Shown here: in pieces, positions 8,754-15,256 of the stretch | Layout: each line of letters begins with the position of its first letter | Numbering within the stretch: the first letter of the stretch is position 1 | Assembly (NCBI GenBank): GCA_964360375.1 | Contig: CAYHWG010000005.1 | Span: 1 to 33,169, forward strand | Origin: XYB2-FULL-45-11 sp964360375 | GTDB lineage: Bacteria > Patescibacteriota > Patescibacteriia > UBA9934 > GWF2-40-263 | Direction: 5' to 3' | DNA length: 33,169 nucleotides | The notes under the pieces: generated by a model | Told to the model about the DNA's origin: nothing | Database searches by the model: none | The model's input: only the letters and a program-made list of their open reading frames with translations | Translations under genes and position numbers: made by a program

Positions 8754-8792
8754 ATAATCTCCTTCCTTCCTGCCTTGCATAGAGTCTCCTTT

Positions 8793-9008
8793 TTAGGAAA
8801 GAACTGTTAGATAGTCCGTAAGGTAGCTGAACAATAAAATAGCGACGCCGATTAAAAACACGGCAACAAAAATAGAAACCATTCCTTGAACCTGTTCGTC
8901 ATCCGCAGCGATACCTTTAACCATGTTTATAGAAAAAATTAAAAAAATGAGAAGGGGGATTCCCGCTAAAATCCATCCAATTAATTTAACAAGCATGCTA
9001 AGTGTCAT
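8793..9008 (-). CDS. Small protein with two membrane helices, function unknown
   Basis: A 71-residue hydrophobic protein with two predicted membrane helices (about 8-30 and 43-65) joined by a short acidic loop (ADDEQVQ). I do not recognise a family. The two-helix layout resembles VirB2-like or holin-like small proteins, but no signature supports either. It begins 10 nt after the M23 peptidase stop on the same strand and is followed by the hairpin-rich stretch, so it is probably the last gene of the wecG-gltX-peptidase operon and could work with the peptidase at the membrane. Hydrophobic pattern and operon position support it as real. Confidence 0.65.
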   Translation of the reverse strand: MTLSMLVKLIGWILAGIPLLIFLIFSINMVKGIAADDEQVQGMVSIFVAVFLIGVAILLFSYLTDYLTVLS

Positions 9009-9018
9009 ATAAGCTCAA

Positions 9019-10221
9019 TTAATAATTTGGTAAGAATGAGAGTGGGTTCGTCGGTATTCCCTCTTTGCGCACCTCGAAATGTAAGTGCGGGCCTGTTGCA
9101 AATCCTGTCATTCCAACCGTGCCAATACGCTCACCGCGTTCAATAAATTGATCTGGAACGACCAACATCTGAGATAAATGCGCGTACAGTGTAGCAATCC
9201 CATCTGAATGAATCACCATGACGTAATTTCCGTACTGTGTCCCCTTTCGCGCCCACGCAACATATCCAGCTGCAGCCGAACGGACAGCTGTACCCGTTGG
9301 TGCCGGCATATCTATCCCTGAATGCTCAAATAAATTGCGAAAAGGATACGTAGGATCGTGAAAAAGAACGTTCACTCCACGAGCGAGTGGGTCTACAGGC
9401 CATGCGAGCATTCCTCCACGAATTTCATCTGATGGTTTTATTTTCTTTTGTAAAGACGACTGAAGCTCTTGTAATTGGTCCTGGACAAATATTTGTTCTT
9501 GCTTCAATTCCTTTAACATTTTTTGAAAACGACTTTCCGATGTTTGAACGTCCTCTACTAATAATTCTTTTGCTTCAGATTCCTCCGTGAGTTGATCCTT
9601 CTCGCGTTCAAGTTTTTGGTGAAGTTGAGCGAGTTGCTGCTGCTTATTTTTTTGTATTTCGTTTGTTTGTACAGTTTGTTCTTTGAGTTCTTGCGTCTCA
9701 TCTATGTGTTTTTTTAAATCTGTGTTCACTTGTTCCAGACGCTGAATGGCATGAAAAAAATCAGAAAAATTTTTTGAGCTATAAAATGTGTTTAAAGGAA
9801 GCTCGGCATCGTGTGTTTGTATCTTCTGAATCACACGCAAAATATACGTTCGTTCTTTTTCTAACTTTATCCCTAATTCAATCAATGCTTCTTCCGTGTC
9901 ATTCAGTTCCTTCTGAACAAGGTCTATTTCTAAACGAGCGACATCTATTTCTGCCTCTGTTTTTCCGATACGATTTTTTAAGAGATCAAGTTGATTCGTT
10001 AAAGAAATCTTTTCGGAAGCTTTTTCTGCAATTTTTTTCTTGAAATTTTCAATTTGTTCATGAATCGTATCAATGTTCTTTTTTTTCTCTTCAATACTTT
10101 CACGAATCATCGTCACATCAGAAACCGTTTCTTGTTCCGCAAAGACAGACGTTGATGTGCATAAAAAAAGGATCAACATCCCGAAAATCCAAAATGGTCT
10201 ATTCCCTCCGCCTAATGTCAT
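9019..10221 (-). CDS. EnvC-like coiled-coil M23 metallopeptidase
   Basis: A 400-residue secreted protein with an N-terminal signal (hydrophobic FWIFGMLILFLCTSTSVFA, cleavage likely after AFA-like VFA), a long coiled coil at about 30-255 rich in Glu/Lys/Gln, and a C-terminal LytM/M23 domain. Zinc ligands of an active M23 enzyme are present: HSGIDMP (His and Asp), and GPHLHFEV (second His pair). Other family marks are YGNYVMVIHSDG and YAHLS. So it may cleave peptide cross-links itself, or, like EnvC, activate amidases at division. The start ATG is 6 nt after the true end of the gltX frame. A two-helix membrane protein follows. Confidence 0.9.
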   Translation of the reverse strand: MTLGGGNRPFWIFGMLILFLCTSTSVFAEQETVSDVTMIRESIEEKKKNIDTIHEQIENFKKKIAEKASEKISLTNQLDLLKNRIGKTEAEIDVARLEIDLVQKELNDTEEALIELGIKLEKERTYILRVIQKIQTHDAELPLNTFYSSKNFSDFFHAIQRLEQVNTDLKKHIDETQELKEQTVQTNEIQKNKQQQLAQLHQKLEREKDQLTEESEAKELLVEDVQTSESRFQKMLKELKQEQIFVQDQLQELQSSLQKKIKPSDEIRGGMLAWPVDPLARGVNVLFHDPTYPFRNLFEHSGIDMPAPTGTAVRSAAAGYVAWARKGTQYGNYVMVIHSDGIATLYAHLSQMLVVPDQFIERGERIGTVGMTGFATGPHLHFEVRKEGIPTNPLSFLPNY

Positions 10222-10227
10222 ACGTTT

Positions 10228-10425
10228 TTATTTTTTTATCGCTTTTTCAATACGAAGAAGGGATTCATCCTTTCCAAAAAGCCACAGTAATTCAAAGGGA
10301 TTAGGCGAACGTTCTTGCCCTGAAAGGGCTACACGAAGCGGCCAAAGCACATTTCCATTTTGTAGGCCTCCCTTCTCAATATACTCCTTTACAGCCTGTT
10401 CGACGAGAGGAGCCTGAAGAAATAA
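10228..10425 (-). pseudogene. gltX: Detached C-terminal end of gltX
   Basis: In the same frame as gltX, directly after its TAA at 10426-10428, the sequence continues for 65 codons to a second TAA at 10228-10230. The translation includes QNGNVLWPLRVALSG, the conserved C-terminal helix/turn of bacterial GluRS anticodon-binding domains (usually xxPLRVALTG), then SPNPFELLWLFGKDESLLRI. There is no good start codon or ribosome binding site for separate translation. The next gene starts 6 nt beyond this second stop, matching the tight packing elsewhere, which suggests this was the original gltX terminus. Confidence 0.85.
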
Positions 10426-11688
10426 TTAAAAAGAAAGCGATTGGATGAACGCGAAAATATCCGTCAGTTGTTTTTTTGCATCCACAAGATCCGATTTTTT
10501 CCAAACAAGAAGCGCTGGATCATATTCAAGCACCGACATATAAATACGTGCGCTTTCTGACAGTTTTTCCAGAGTAACAAGACGATCTTTTTCGATCGTG
10601 ATTATTTTTTTCAAAAATACTTCATCCATTTCAAGACGTGCCTTCTTCAAAAAAGGTGTAACCAGTTCCATTAATTCTTCTAACGTTTTTTGTTTAAGAT
10701 ATTCACCATTCACCCACATTAATTTTTCTACATCAAAAATAGCTCCACTTTTATTGACGCGAGAGAGATCAAATCCTTCAATCAGTTCAGCAAGGGTGTA
10801 AATTTCTTTTTCCCCAGAAGGATTAAACCCAAGCAAGGAGATGTAATTAATCAGCGCTTCAGGAAGATATCCTTTATCCAAAAAATCTTCGACCGCGACA
10901 TCTCCTTGTCTTTTTGATAATTTTGAACGATCTTTATTTAAAATAAGCGGTAAGTGCGCATACACCGGTAAATCCCATCCAAACAATTGATACAAAATAA
11001 TATGTTTCGGTGTGGATGAAATCCATTCTTCCGCACGAATCACATGGGTGACATTCATCAAATGATCATCCACAACAACCCCGAGATGATACGTGGGAAA
11101 TCCATCCGTCTTCATGAGAACCTGATCGTCAATTTCACTATTTTCAATCTGAATATCCCCACGAATTTCATCATGAAATACGGTTGATCCGTTTGGAACA
11201 AATAAACGAATAACATGCGGCTCATTTTTTTGAAGTCGAGATTGAATTTCTTCCTGAGACAACCCCTTGCAATGACGATCATATTTTGTTGGTTGTTTTG
11301 CCGCTTGCTGAATTTCTCGAACTTCTTTCAAACGATCTGCCGAACAGAAACAATAATATGCACCCTCCTTTTCAATCAGCTTTTTTGCATATTCTGCGTA
11401 AAGCGACAATCGTTCTGATTGAAAATAAGGACCATGCTCCCCTTTTTCCACAAGACGATTTTGTTCTATGAAAGGACCCTCATCATAAACGATTCCCATC
11501 CGATGAAACATACGAATCAATGCCTCAACAGAACCTTCCACATAACGCGTCCGATCTGTATCTTCAACGCGTAAGAGAAATTTTCCTCCATGTTTTTTTG
11601 CATAAAAATAATTATAGAGTGCCGTACGAAGGGATCCGATGTGCATGTATCCGGTCGGTGATGGTGCAATACGAGTAACGATTTTCAT
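10426..11688 (-). CDS. gltX: Glutamyl-tRNA synthetase, interrupted by in-frame stop
   Basis: Class I synthetase that charges tRNA-Glu (and, where GatCAB is used, tRNA-Gln). Key motifs are intact: APSPTGYMHIGSLRTALYNY (HIGH-type site), CFC...C zinc-like positions near 117-140, and RSKLSKRQGDV (KMSKS-type loop) near 245. The open frame stops at residue 420 (FIQSLSF), but the same frame continues for another 65 codons that encode the conserved end of the anticodon-binding domain; full length would be about 486. The stop is either a real truncation, a nonsense mutation or a base error in the assembly. The ATG overlaps the wecG-like stop by 4 bp. No second gltX is visible. Confidence 0.93.
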   Translation of the reverse strand: MKIVTRIAPSPTGYMHIGSLRTALYNYFYAKKHGGKFLLRVEDTDRTRYVEGSVEALIRMFHRMGIVYDEGPFIEQNRLVEKGEHGPYFQSERLSLYAEYAKKLIEKEGAYYCFCSADRLKEVREIQQAAKQPTKYDRHCKGLSQEEIQSRLQKNEPHVIRLFVPNGSTVFHDEIRGDIQIENSEIDDQVLMKTDGFPTYHLGVVVDDHLMNVTHVIRAEEWISSTPKHIILYQLFGWDLPVYAHLPLILNKDRSKLSKRQGDVAVEDFLDKGYLPEALINYISLLGFNPSGEKEIYTLAELIEGFDLSRVNKSGAIFDVEKLMWVNGEYLKQKTLEELMELVTPFLKKARLEMDEVFLKKIITIEKDRLVTLEKLSESARIYMSVLEYDPALLVWKKSDLVDAKKQLTDIFAFIQSLSF

Positions 11689-12500
11689 AAACCTTTTAAT
11701 TGATGATAAATTTCTGGAAGAACTTTTTTACATGCGTGAAAAAAATTATGCTGCTTCACTGTAGCGTATACAACGATCAGAGGAAAGACGAAAGAGGCGT
11801 TCAAAATTCGATTGATGCGTTTCGGTTCAATGAAAACGCGCCATCCCCATTCAAGACCCATACGTCGCATCCAAATCGGTGCGCGCGGAATCAATCCGCC
11901 TAGTGTATCAAATGAACCACCAACGCCGACTGCAATTCGAAGTGAAGATATCGAGGGTCGGATTTCATCAATGAACTCTTCTTGCTTACCTTGTCCAAGA
12001 GCGACGATGAAAACGTGTGGTTGAAAAACGCCAATCTGATCTCTAAGAGCCGATACTATCGAGAAATGACCATCGATGTATTCAATAACCCCGGGATCAA
12101 TCGACTCGATTTCAAGACTCGGATATAATTTCTTTAGATGGTTTTTTGTTTTCTCGGCAGCATGCGGCAACCCTCCAAAAAGCATCACGCGATGTTGTGT
12201 CTGTGCAGATAATTTTGCGAGCGTATTCACAAGATCCACACCTGTATGTCGATGCAATAATGTATCTTCCGTTGTTGCTGCAATCGCAAATCGTAATCCA
12301 ACTCCGTCAGGCAATGAAAGATCGCTTTTATTTAAAAGCAAGCGAAACGATTCGTGACGCATGGTGCGCAAAATAAATTCAGGATTCGGTGTCACGATCG
12401 TTCGCGGAACCGACTCATTCATCCATCGTATTAATTGTTGCTCGAGTTCCCTTTCATCGAGATCATCGATGCGAACGCCGAAAAGTTGGTATTTTTTCAT
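11685..12500 (-). CDS. WecG/TagA/CpsF family glycosyltransferase (GT26)
   Basis: Transfers a sugar such as ManNAc(A) from UDP-sugar to a lipid-linked acceptor in polysaccharide or teichoic acid-like synthesis; the exact sugar cannot be told. Family motifs are all visible: TIVTPNPEFIL, LPDGVGLRFA, HRHTGVDL, VALGQGKQEEF, GVGGSFDTLGG and RAPIWMRRMGLEWGWR. I prefer ATG 12500 (MKKYQLFGVRID), the usual beginning for the family; ATG 12509 adds three residues and overlaps the clpB -35. Length about 271 is slightly long because of a C-terminal hydrophobic/amphipathic tail that may bind the membrane. It leads the operon with gltX (ATGA overlap). Confidence 0.92.
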   Translation of the reverse strand: MKKYQLFGVRIDDLDERELEQQLIRWMNESVPRTIVTPNPEFILRTMRHESFRLLLNKSDLSLPDGVGLRFAIAATTEDTLLHRHTGVDLVNTLAKLSAQTQHRVMLFGGLPHAAEKTKNHLKKLYPSLEIESIDPGVIEYIDGHFSIVSALRDQIGVFQPHVFIVALGQGKQEEFIDEIRPSISSLRIAVGVGGSFDTLGGLIPRAPIWMRRMGLEWGWRVFIEPKRINRILNASFVFPLIVVYATVKQHNFFHACKKVLPEIYHQLKGL

Positions 12501-12502
12501 GA

Positions 12503-12531
12503 TTGACATTCATTTTTTAGCACTCTATACT
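12503..12531 (+). promoter_or_regulatory. Sigma70-type promoter of clpB
   Basis: TTGACA at 12503-12508, exact 17-bp spacer, TATACT at 12526-12531. Predicted start near 12538, about 20 nt before the clpB ATG. The -10 element sits in the central spacer of the CIRCE operator, and the -35 overlaps the first codons of the divergent wecG-like gene. Confidence 0.88.
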
Positions 12532-12543
12532 GGTGAGTGCTAA
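12517..12543. promoter_or_regulatory. CIRCE operator (HrcA binding site)
   Basis: TTAGCACTC at 12517-12525, nine-base spacer, GAGTGCTAA at 12535-12543: a perfect match to the CIRCE consensus bound by the heat-shock repressor HrcA. Because the -10 lies between the two arms, HrcA binding should block RNA polymerase directly. The site is 8 to 17 bp from the start of the divergent wecG-like gene, so that operon might also be affected. hrcA itself is not in the window. Confidence 0.96.
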
Positions 12544-12557
12544 CCTTTATCCCTCTT

Positions 12558-15191
12558 ATGCTTCCAAACAATTTTACCCTAAAATCCCAAGAAGCTCTAC
12601 AGCGCGCTCACAATATCGCCATTGAAAACGGGCAACAAGCGCTTGAACCGATCCATCTTTTAGTCGCACTTGTGACACAACCTGACGGAATTGTCCCGCT
12701 CATCATTGATAAAGTCATGACGAAAGATGCGGAACTACGACAAGAACTCGATCGTATCCTTGAAACATTACCCAAATCCCCCGCCCCTCCTGCCGGTGGG
12801 GTTGGACAGATGTATTTAAGCCAGCAAATGGCGGATGTTCTTGCAAACGCGCACAAGAAAGCAAAAGAATTTAAGGACGAATTTATTTCCACGGAACATT
12901 TACTCCTCAGCCTTCTTGAGAATCAGCCGATCGCTCGTTTACTTCTTGGTTTTGAATTAACAGAAGAAACCGTGATGCGAGCTCTCAAAGATATTCGCGG
13001 AGCACAACGTGTTGATTCCCCAGAACCAGAGGCTCGTTATCAAACACTCGAAAAATACGGCTCCGATCTCACAGAGGCCGCACAGTTAGGAGAACTCGAT
13101 CCTGTCATCGGTCGGGACGCGGAAATTCGACGATTGATGCAAGTCCTTACGCGACGCACAAAAAACAATCCTGTTCTTATTGGTGAAGCGGGTGTCGGAA
13201 AAACGGCTATTGTTGAAGGGCTCGCTCAACGCATTGCCTCAGGCGATGTTCCAGAGTTACTCAAAAATAAATCCATTTTTGTTCTTGATATTGGATCTCT
13301 TGTTGCTGGAACAAAATATCGCGGTGAATTTGAAGATCGATTAAAAGCAGTCATTAAGGAAATCGAAGGTTCCAATGGACAAATTATTTTATTCATCGAT
13401 GAATTACACACGCTTGTCGGAACAGGTACAACCGATGGTGGAACACTCGACGCATCGAACATGTTGAAACCCGCCCTTGCACGAGGAAAATTTCGTGCCA
13501 TCGGAGCAACAACCTTGAAAGAGTATCAACGCTATGTTGAAAAGGATCCAGCACTCGAGCGTCGATTTCAACCCGTCATGGTAGAAGAACCGTCCGTGGA
13601 AGATACGATCGCTATTTTACGAGGCATCAAAGAAAAATATGAAGTGCATCATGGAATTCGCATCGCAGATCCATCGATTGTCTCTGCGGCAGAACTTTCG
13701 AATCGCTATATCACCGACCGTAGATTACCGGACAAAGCAGTTGATCTCATCGATGAGGCTGGTTCTGCACTACGCATGCAAATAGATTCCATGCCGGAAG
13801 AACTCGATGAATTAAAACGTGATCTCATGCGTTATGAGATCGAAGAAAAAGCCCTCCAAAAAGAAGATGATAAGGAATCAAAAACGCGTTTAAAAGAAAT
13901 CGAAAAAAACATCGCAAATTTACGCGAGCAAACAGAGGCTCTCGAAGGAAAATGGCGCAATGAAAAAGAAAAAATCACACTCATCCAAGAAATCAAGGGA
14001 GCGCTTGATCGCCTGCGTGCCCAGGCGGAACAAGAAGAACGAAAAGGAAATTTAGAAAATGTTGCAGAGATTCGTTATGCAAAAATTCCTTCGGAAGAAA
14101 GACGATTAAAATCGGCAGAAGACGCTCTGCACAAAATACAAAAAGATCGTGGTCTCCTGAAAGAAGTTGTGACAGAAGAAGATATCGCTATTGTTGTTTC
14201 ACGATGGACAAATATTCCCGTCGCAAAAATGTTGGAATCAGAAATGAAAAAACTCACGAGAATGGAAGAGGATCTTTCAAAACGCGTCGTTGGCCAAAAA
14301 GAAGCGATTCATGCAGTATCAAATGCCCTCAGACGTTCGCGAGCTGGCATCGGCGAGGAAAAACGTCCGATCGGTTCGTTTATCTTTCTTGGCCCAACAG
14401 GTGTGGGAAAAACAGAACTTGCTCGAGCGCTTGCAGAATTCATGTTCAACGACGAATCGGCAATGATCCGACTCGACATGTCCGAATACATGGAGAAACA
14501 TTCTGTTTCAAAGATCATCGGTTCCCCACCAGGATATGTTGGCTATGAAGAAGGTGGACAACTCACTGAGCGTGTTCGACGCAAACCGTATGCGGTTCTT
14601 TTATTCGATGAGATCGAAAAAGCGCATCCGGAAACATTTAATTTACTCCTCCAAATTCTCGAAGATGGACATGTCACAGATGCAAAAGGTCGCAAAATAA
14701 ATTTCAAAAACACGATCATCATCATGACCTCAAATATTGGATCTGATCTCATCTTGAGTGCAGGAGCGATCGGAGGTACGATTGGTTTTGACACCGAAGA
14801 AAAATCTGGCGGAGAAACACGCGACATGATTCTTTCTCTCCTCAAAGAACATTTTCGTCCAGAATTTTTAAATCGTATCGACGACACCATCGTATTCCAT
14901 TCATTAAAAGAAGAAGACGTGGCTGCCATCGTTGAGATTCAGCTCGATTTAATCGCACTTCGACTCATCCATCAACGAGATATCAAAATTACCGTCACAG
15001 ATTCTGCAAAACACTTGATTGCGAAGCTTGGATACGATCCATCTTACGGTGCACGACCGATTAAGCGCGTCATTCAAACACACGTCCTTGATCCGCTTGC
15101 CATGAAGATTGTTTCTGGAGAAATCAAAGAAGGAAAAACCATTGTGATCGGAACAAAAGATGATGAAATTACTGTAACTATAAAAAAATAA
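12558..15191 (+). CDS. clpB: Disaggregase chaperone ClpB
   Basis: AAA+ hexamer that pulls proteins out of aggregates with DnaK. The frame is open from GTG 12537, but that lies inside the CIRCE arm and upstream of or at the transcription start; ATG 12558 (MLPNNFTLKSQEAL) gives the usual beginning and 877 residues. Domains: Clp-N repeats (about 1-145), NBD1 with Walker A GEAGVGKT near 208 and Walker B ILFIDELH near 278, a full middle coiled-coil domain (about 400-525, which marks ClpB rather than ClpA/C), and NBD2 with GPTGVGKTELARA near 612 and LFDEIEKAHPE. Regulated by the CIRCE/promoter overlap and followed by a strong terminator. Confidence 0.97.
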   Translation: MLPNNFTLKSQEALQRAHNIAIENGQQALEPIHLLVALVTQPDGIVPLIIDKVMTKDAELRQELDRILETLPKSPAPPAGGVGQMYLSQQMADVLANAHKKAKEFKDEFISTEHLLLSLLENQPIARLLLGFELTEETVMRALKDIRGAQRVDSPEPEARYQTLEKYGSDLTEAAQLGELDPVIGRDAEIRRLMQVLTRRTKNNPVLIGEAGVGKTAIVEGLAQRIASGDVPELLKNKSIFVLDIGSLVAGTKYRGEFEDRLKAVIKEIEGSNGQIILFIDELHTLVGTGTTDGGTLDASNMLKPALARGKFRAIGATTLKEYQRYVEKDPALERRFQPVMVEEPSVEDTIAILRGIKEKYEVHHGIRIADPSIVSAAELSNRYITDRRLPDKAVDLIDEAGSALRMQIDSMPEELDELKRDLMRYEIEEKALQKEDDKESKTRLKEIEKNIANLREQTEALEGKWRNEKEKITLIQEIKGALDRLRAQAEQEERKGNLENVAEIRYAKIPSEERRLKSAEDALHKIQKDRGLLKEVVTEEDIAIVVSRWTNIPVAKMLESEMKKLTRMEEDLSKRVVGQKEAIHAVSNALRRSRAGIGEEKRPIGSFIFLGPTGVGKTELARALAEFMFNDESAMIRLDMSEYMEKHSVSKIIGSPPGYVGYEEGGQLTERVRRKPYAVLLFDEIEKAHPETFNLLLQILEDGHVTDAKGRKINFKNTIIIMTSNIGSDLILSAGAIGGTIGFDTEEKSGGETRDMILSLLKEHFRPEFLNRIDDTIVFHSLKEEDVAAIVEIQLDLIALRLIHQRDIKITVTDSAKHLIAKLGYDPSYGARPIKRVIQTHVLDPLAMKIVSGEIKEGKTIVIGTKDDEITVTIKK

Positions 15192-15218
15192 AATAAGGCC
15201 CAAAAGCCTTATTTTTTT
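15191..15218 (+). terminator. Rho-independent terminator of clpB
   Basis: Perfect 9-bp stem AAATAAGGC (15191-15199) / GCCTTATTT (15206-15214) with loop CCAAAA, followed by T residues to 15218. It starts at the last base of the clpB stop codon. The T tract runs into the -35 of the next promoter. Confidence 0.92.
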
Positions 15219-15245
15219 GTCAAAACCGCTCAAATCATCTATACT
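15217..15245 (+). promoter_or_regulatory. Sigma70-type promoter of secreted protein/priA/def/fmt operon
   Basis: TTGTCA at 15217-15222, 17-bp spacer, TATACT at 15240-15245. The expected transcription start is near 15252, which is after the first ATG of the frame (15248) and about 5 nt before the second (15257), pointing to translation with almost no leader. Confidence 0.82.
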
Positions 15246-15256
15246 AGATGGAACGT

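Larger units (their letters stand above)
8484..8792. other. Gene-free stretch rich in inverted repeats
   Basis: 309 bp between the converging ftsQ and small-membrane-protein genes, with no credible reading frame. It holds at least five inverted repeats: GATAAG/CTTATC (8589-8594 with 8618-8623), AAAATACCA/TGGTATTTT (8638-8660), GCTTA/TAAGC (8664-8675), AGGTA/TACCT (8685-8700) and an 11-bp stem at 8726-8753. The 9-mer AGTGTCGTA occurs at 8530 and again at 8725. The 10-mer CGAATAAACT recurs as CGAATAAACA. One hairpin is clearly a bidirectional terminator; the role of the rest is unknown. I could not match it to a known RNA family. Confidence 0.6.

Noticed and set aside
8484..8792. tmRNA, 6S RNA or CRISPR array in the gene-free stretch
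   Set aside because: No CCA end or tag frame, no long bulged 6S-type duplex that I could pair, and the repeats are too few and unequal for CRISPR.
10073..10417. Plus-strand 114-codon open frame
   Set aside because: It is the shadow of the peptidase start and the gltX tail on the other strand and shows no recognisable features.
10426..10428. Possible stop-codon recoding (TAA read as sense) to explain gltX
   Set aside because: mrdA, greA, clpB, priA, rplQ and others end at TAA where their families end, and TGA ends mreC, lysS, ftsQ and fmt, so a general recoding is excluded; only local read-through remains possible.
10228..10428. Frameshift in gltX
   Set aside because: The conserved tail lies in the same frame as the upstream part, so no insertion or deletion is needed.
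12537..12557. GTG 12537 as clpB start
   Set aside because: It lies in the CIRCE right arm and at or before the transcription start; ATG 12558 gives the family's normal N-terminus.
12510..12560. Own promoter for the wecG-like operon opposite clpB
   Set aside because: A TATAGA box is present on the minus strand, but no credible -35 lies 16-18 bp upstream, so it is not reported as a feature.
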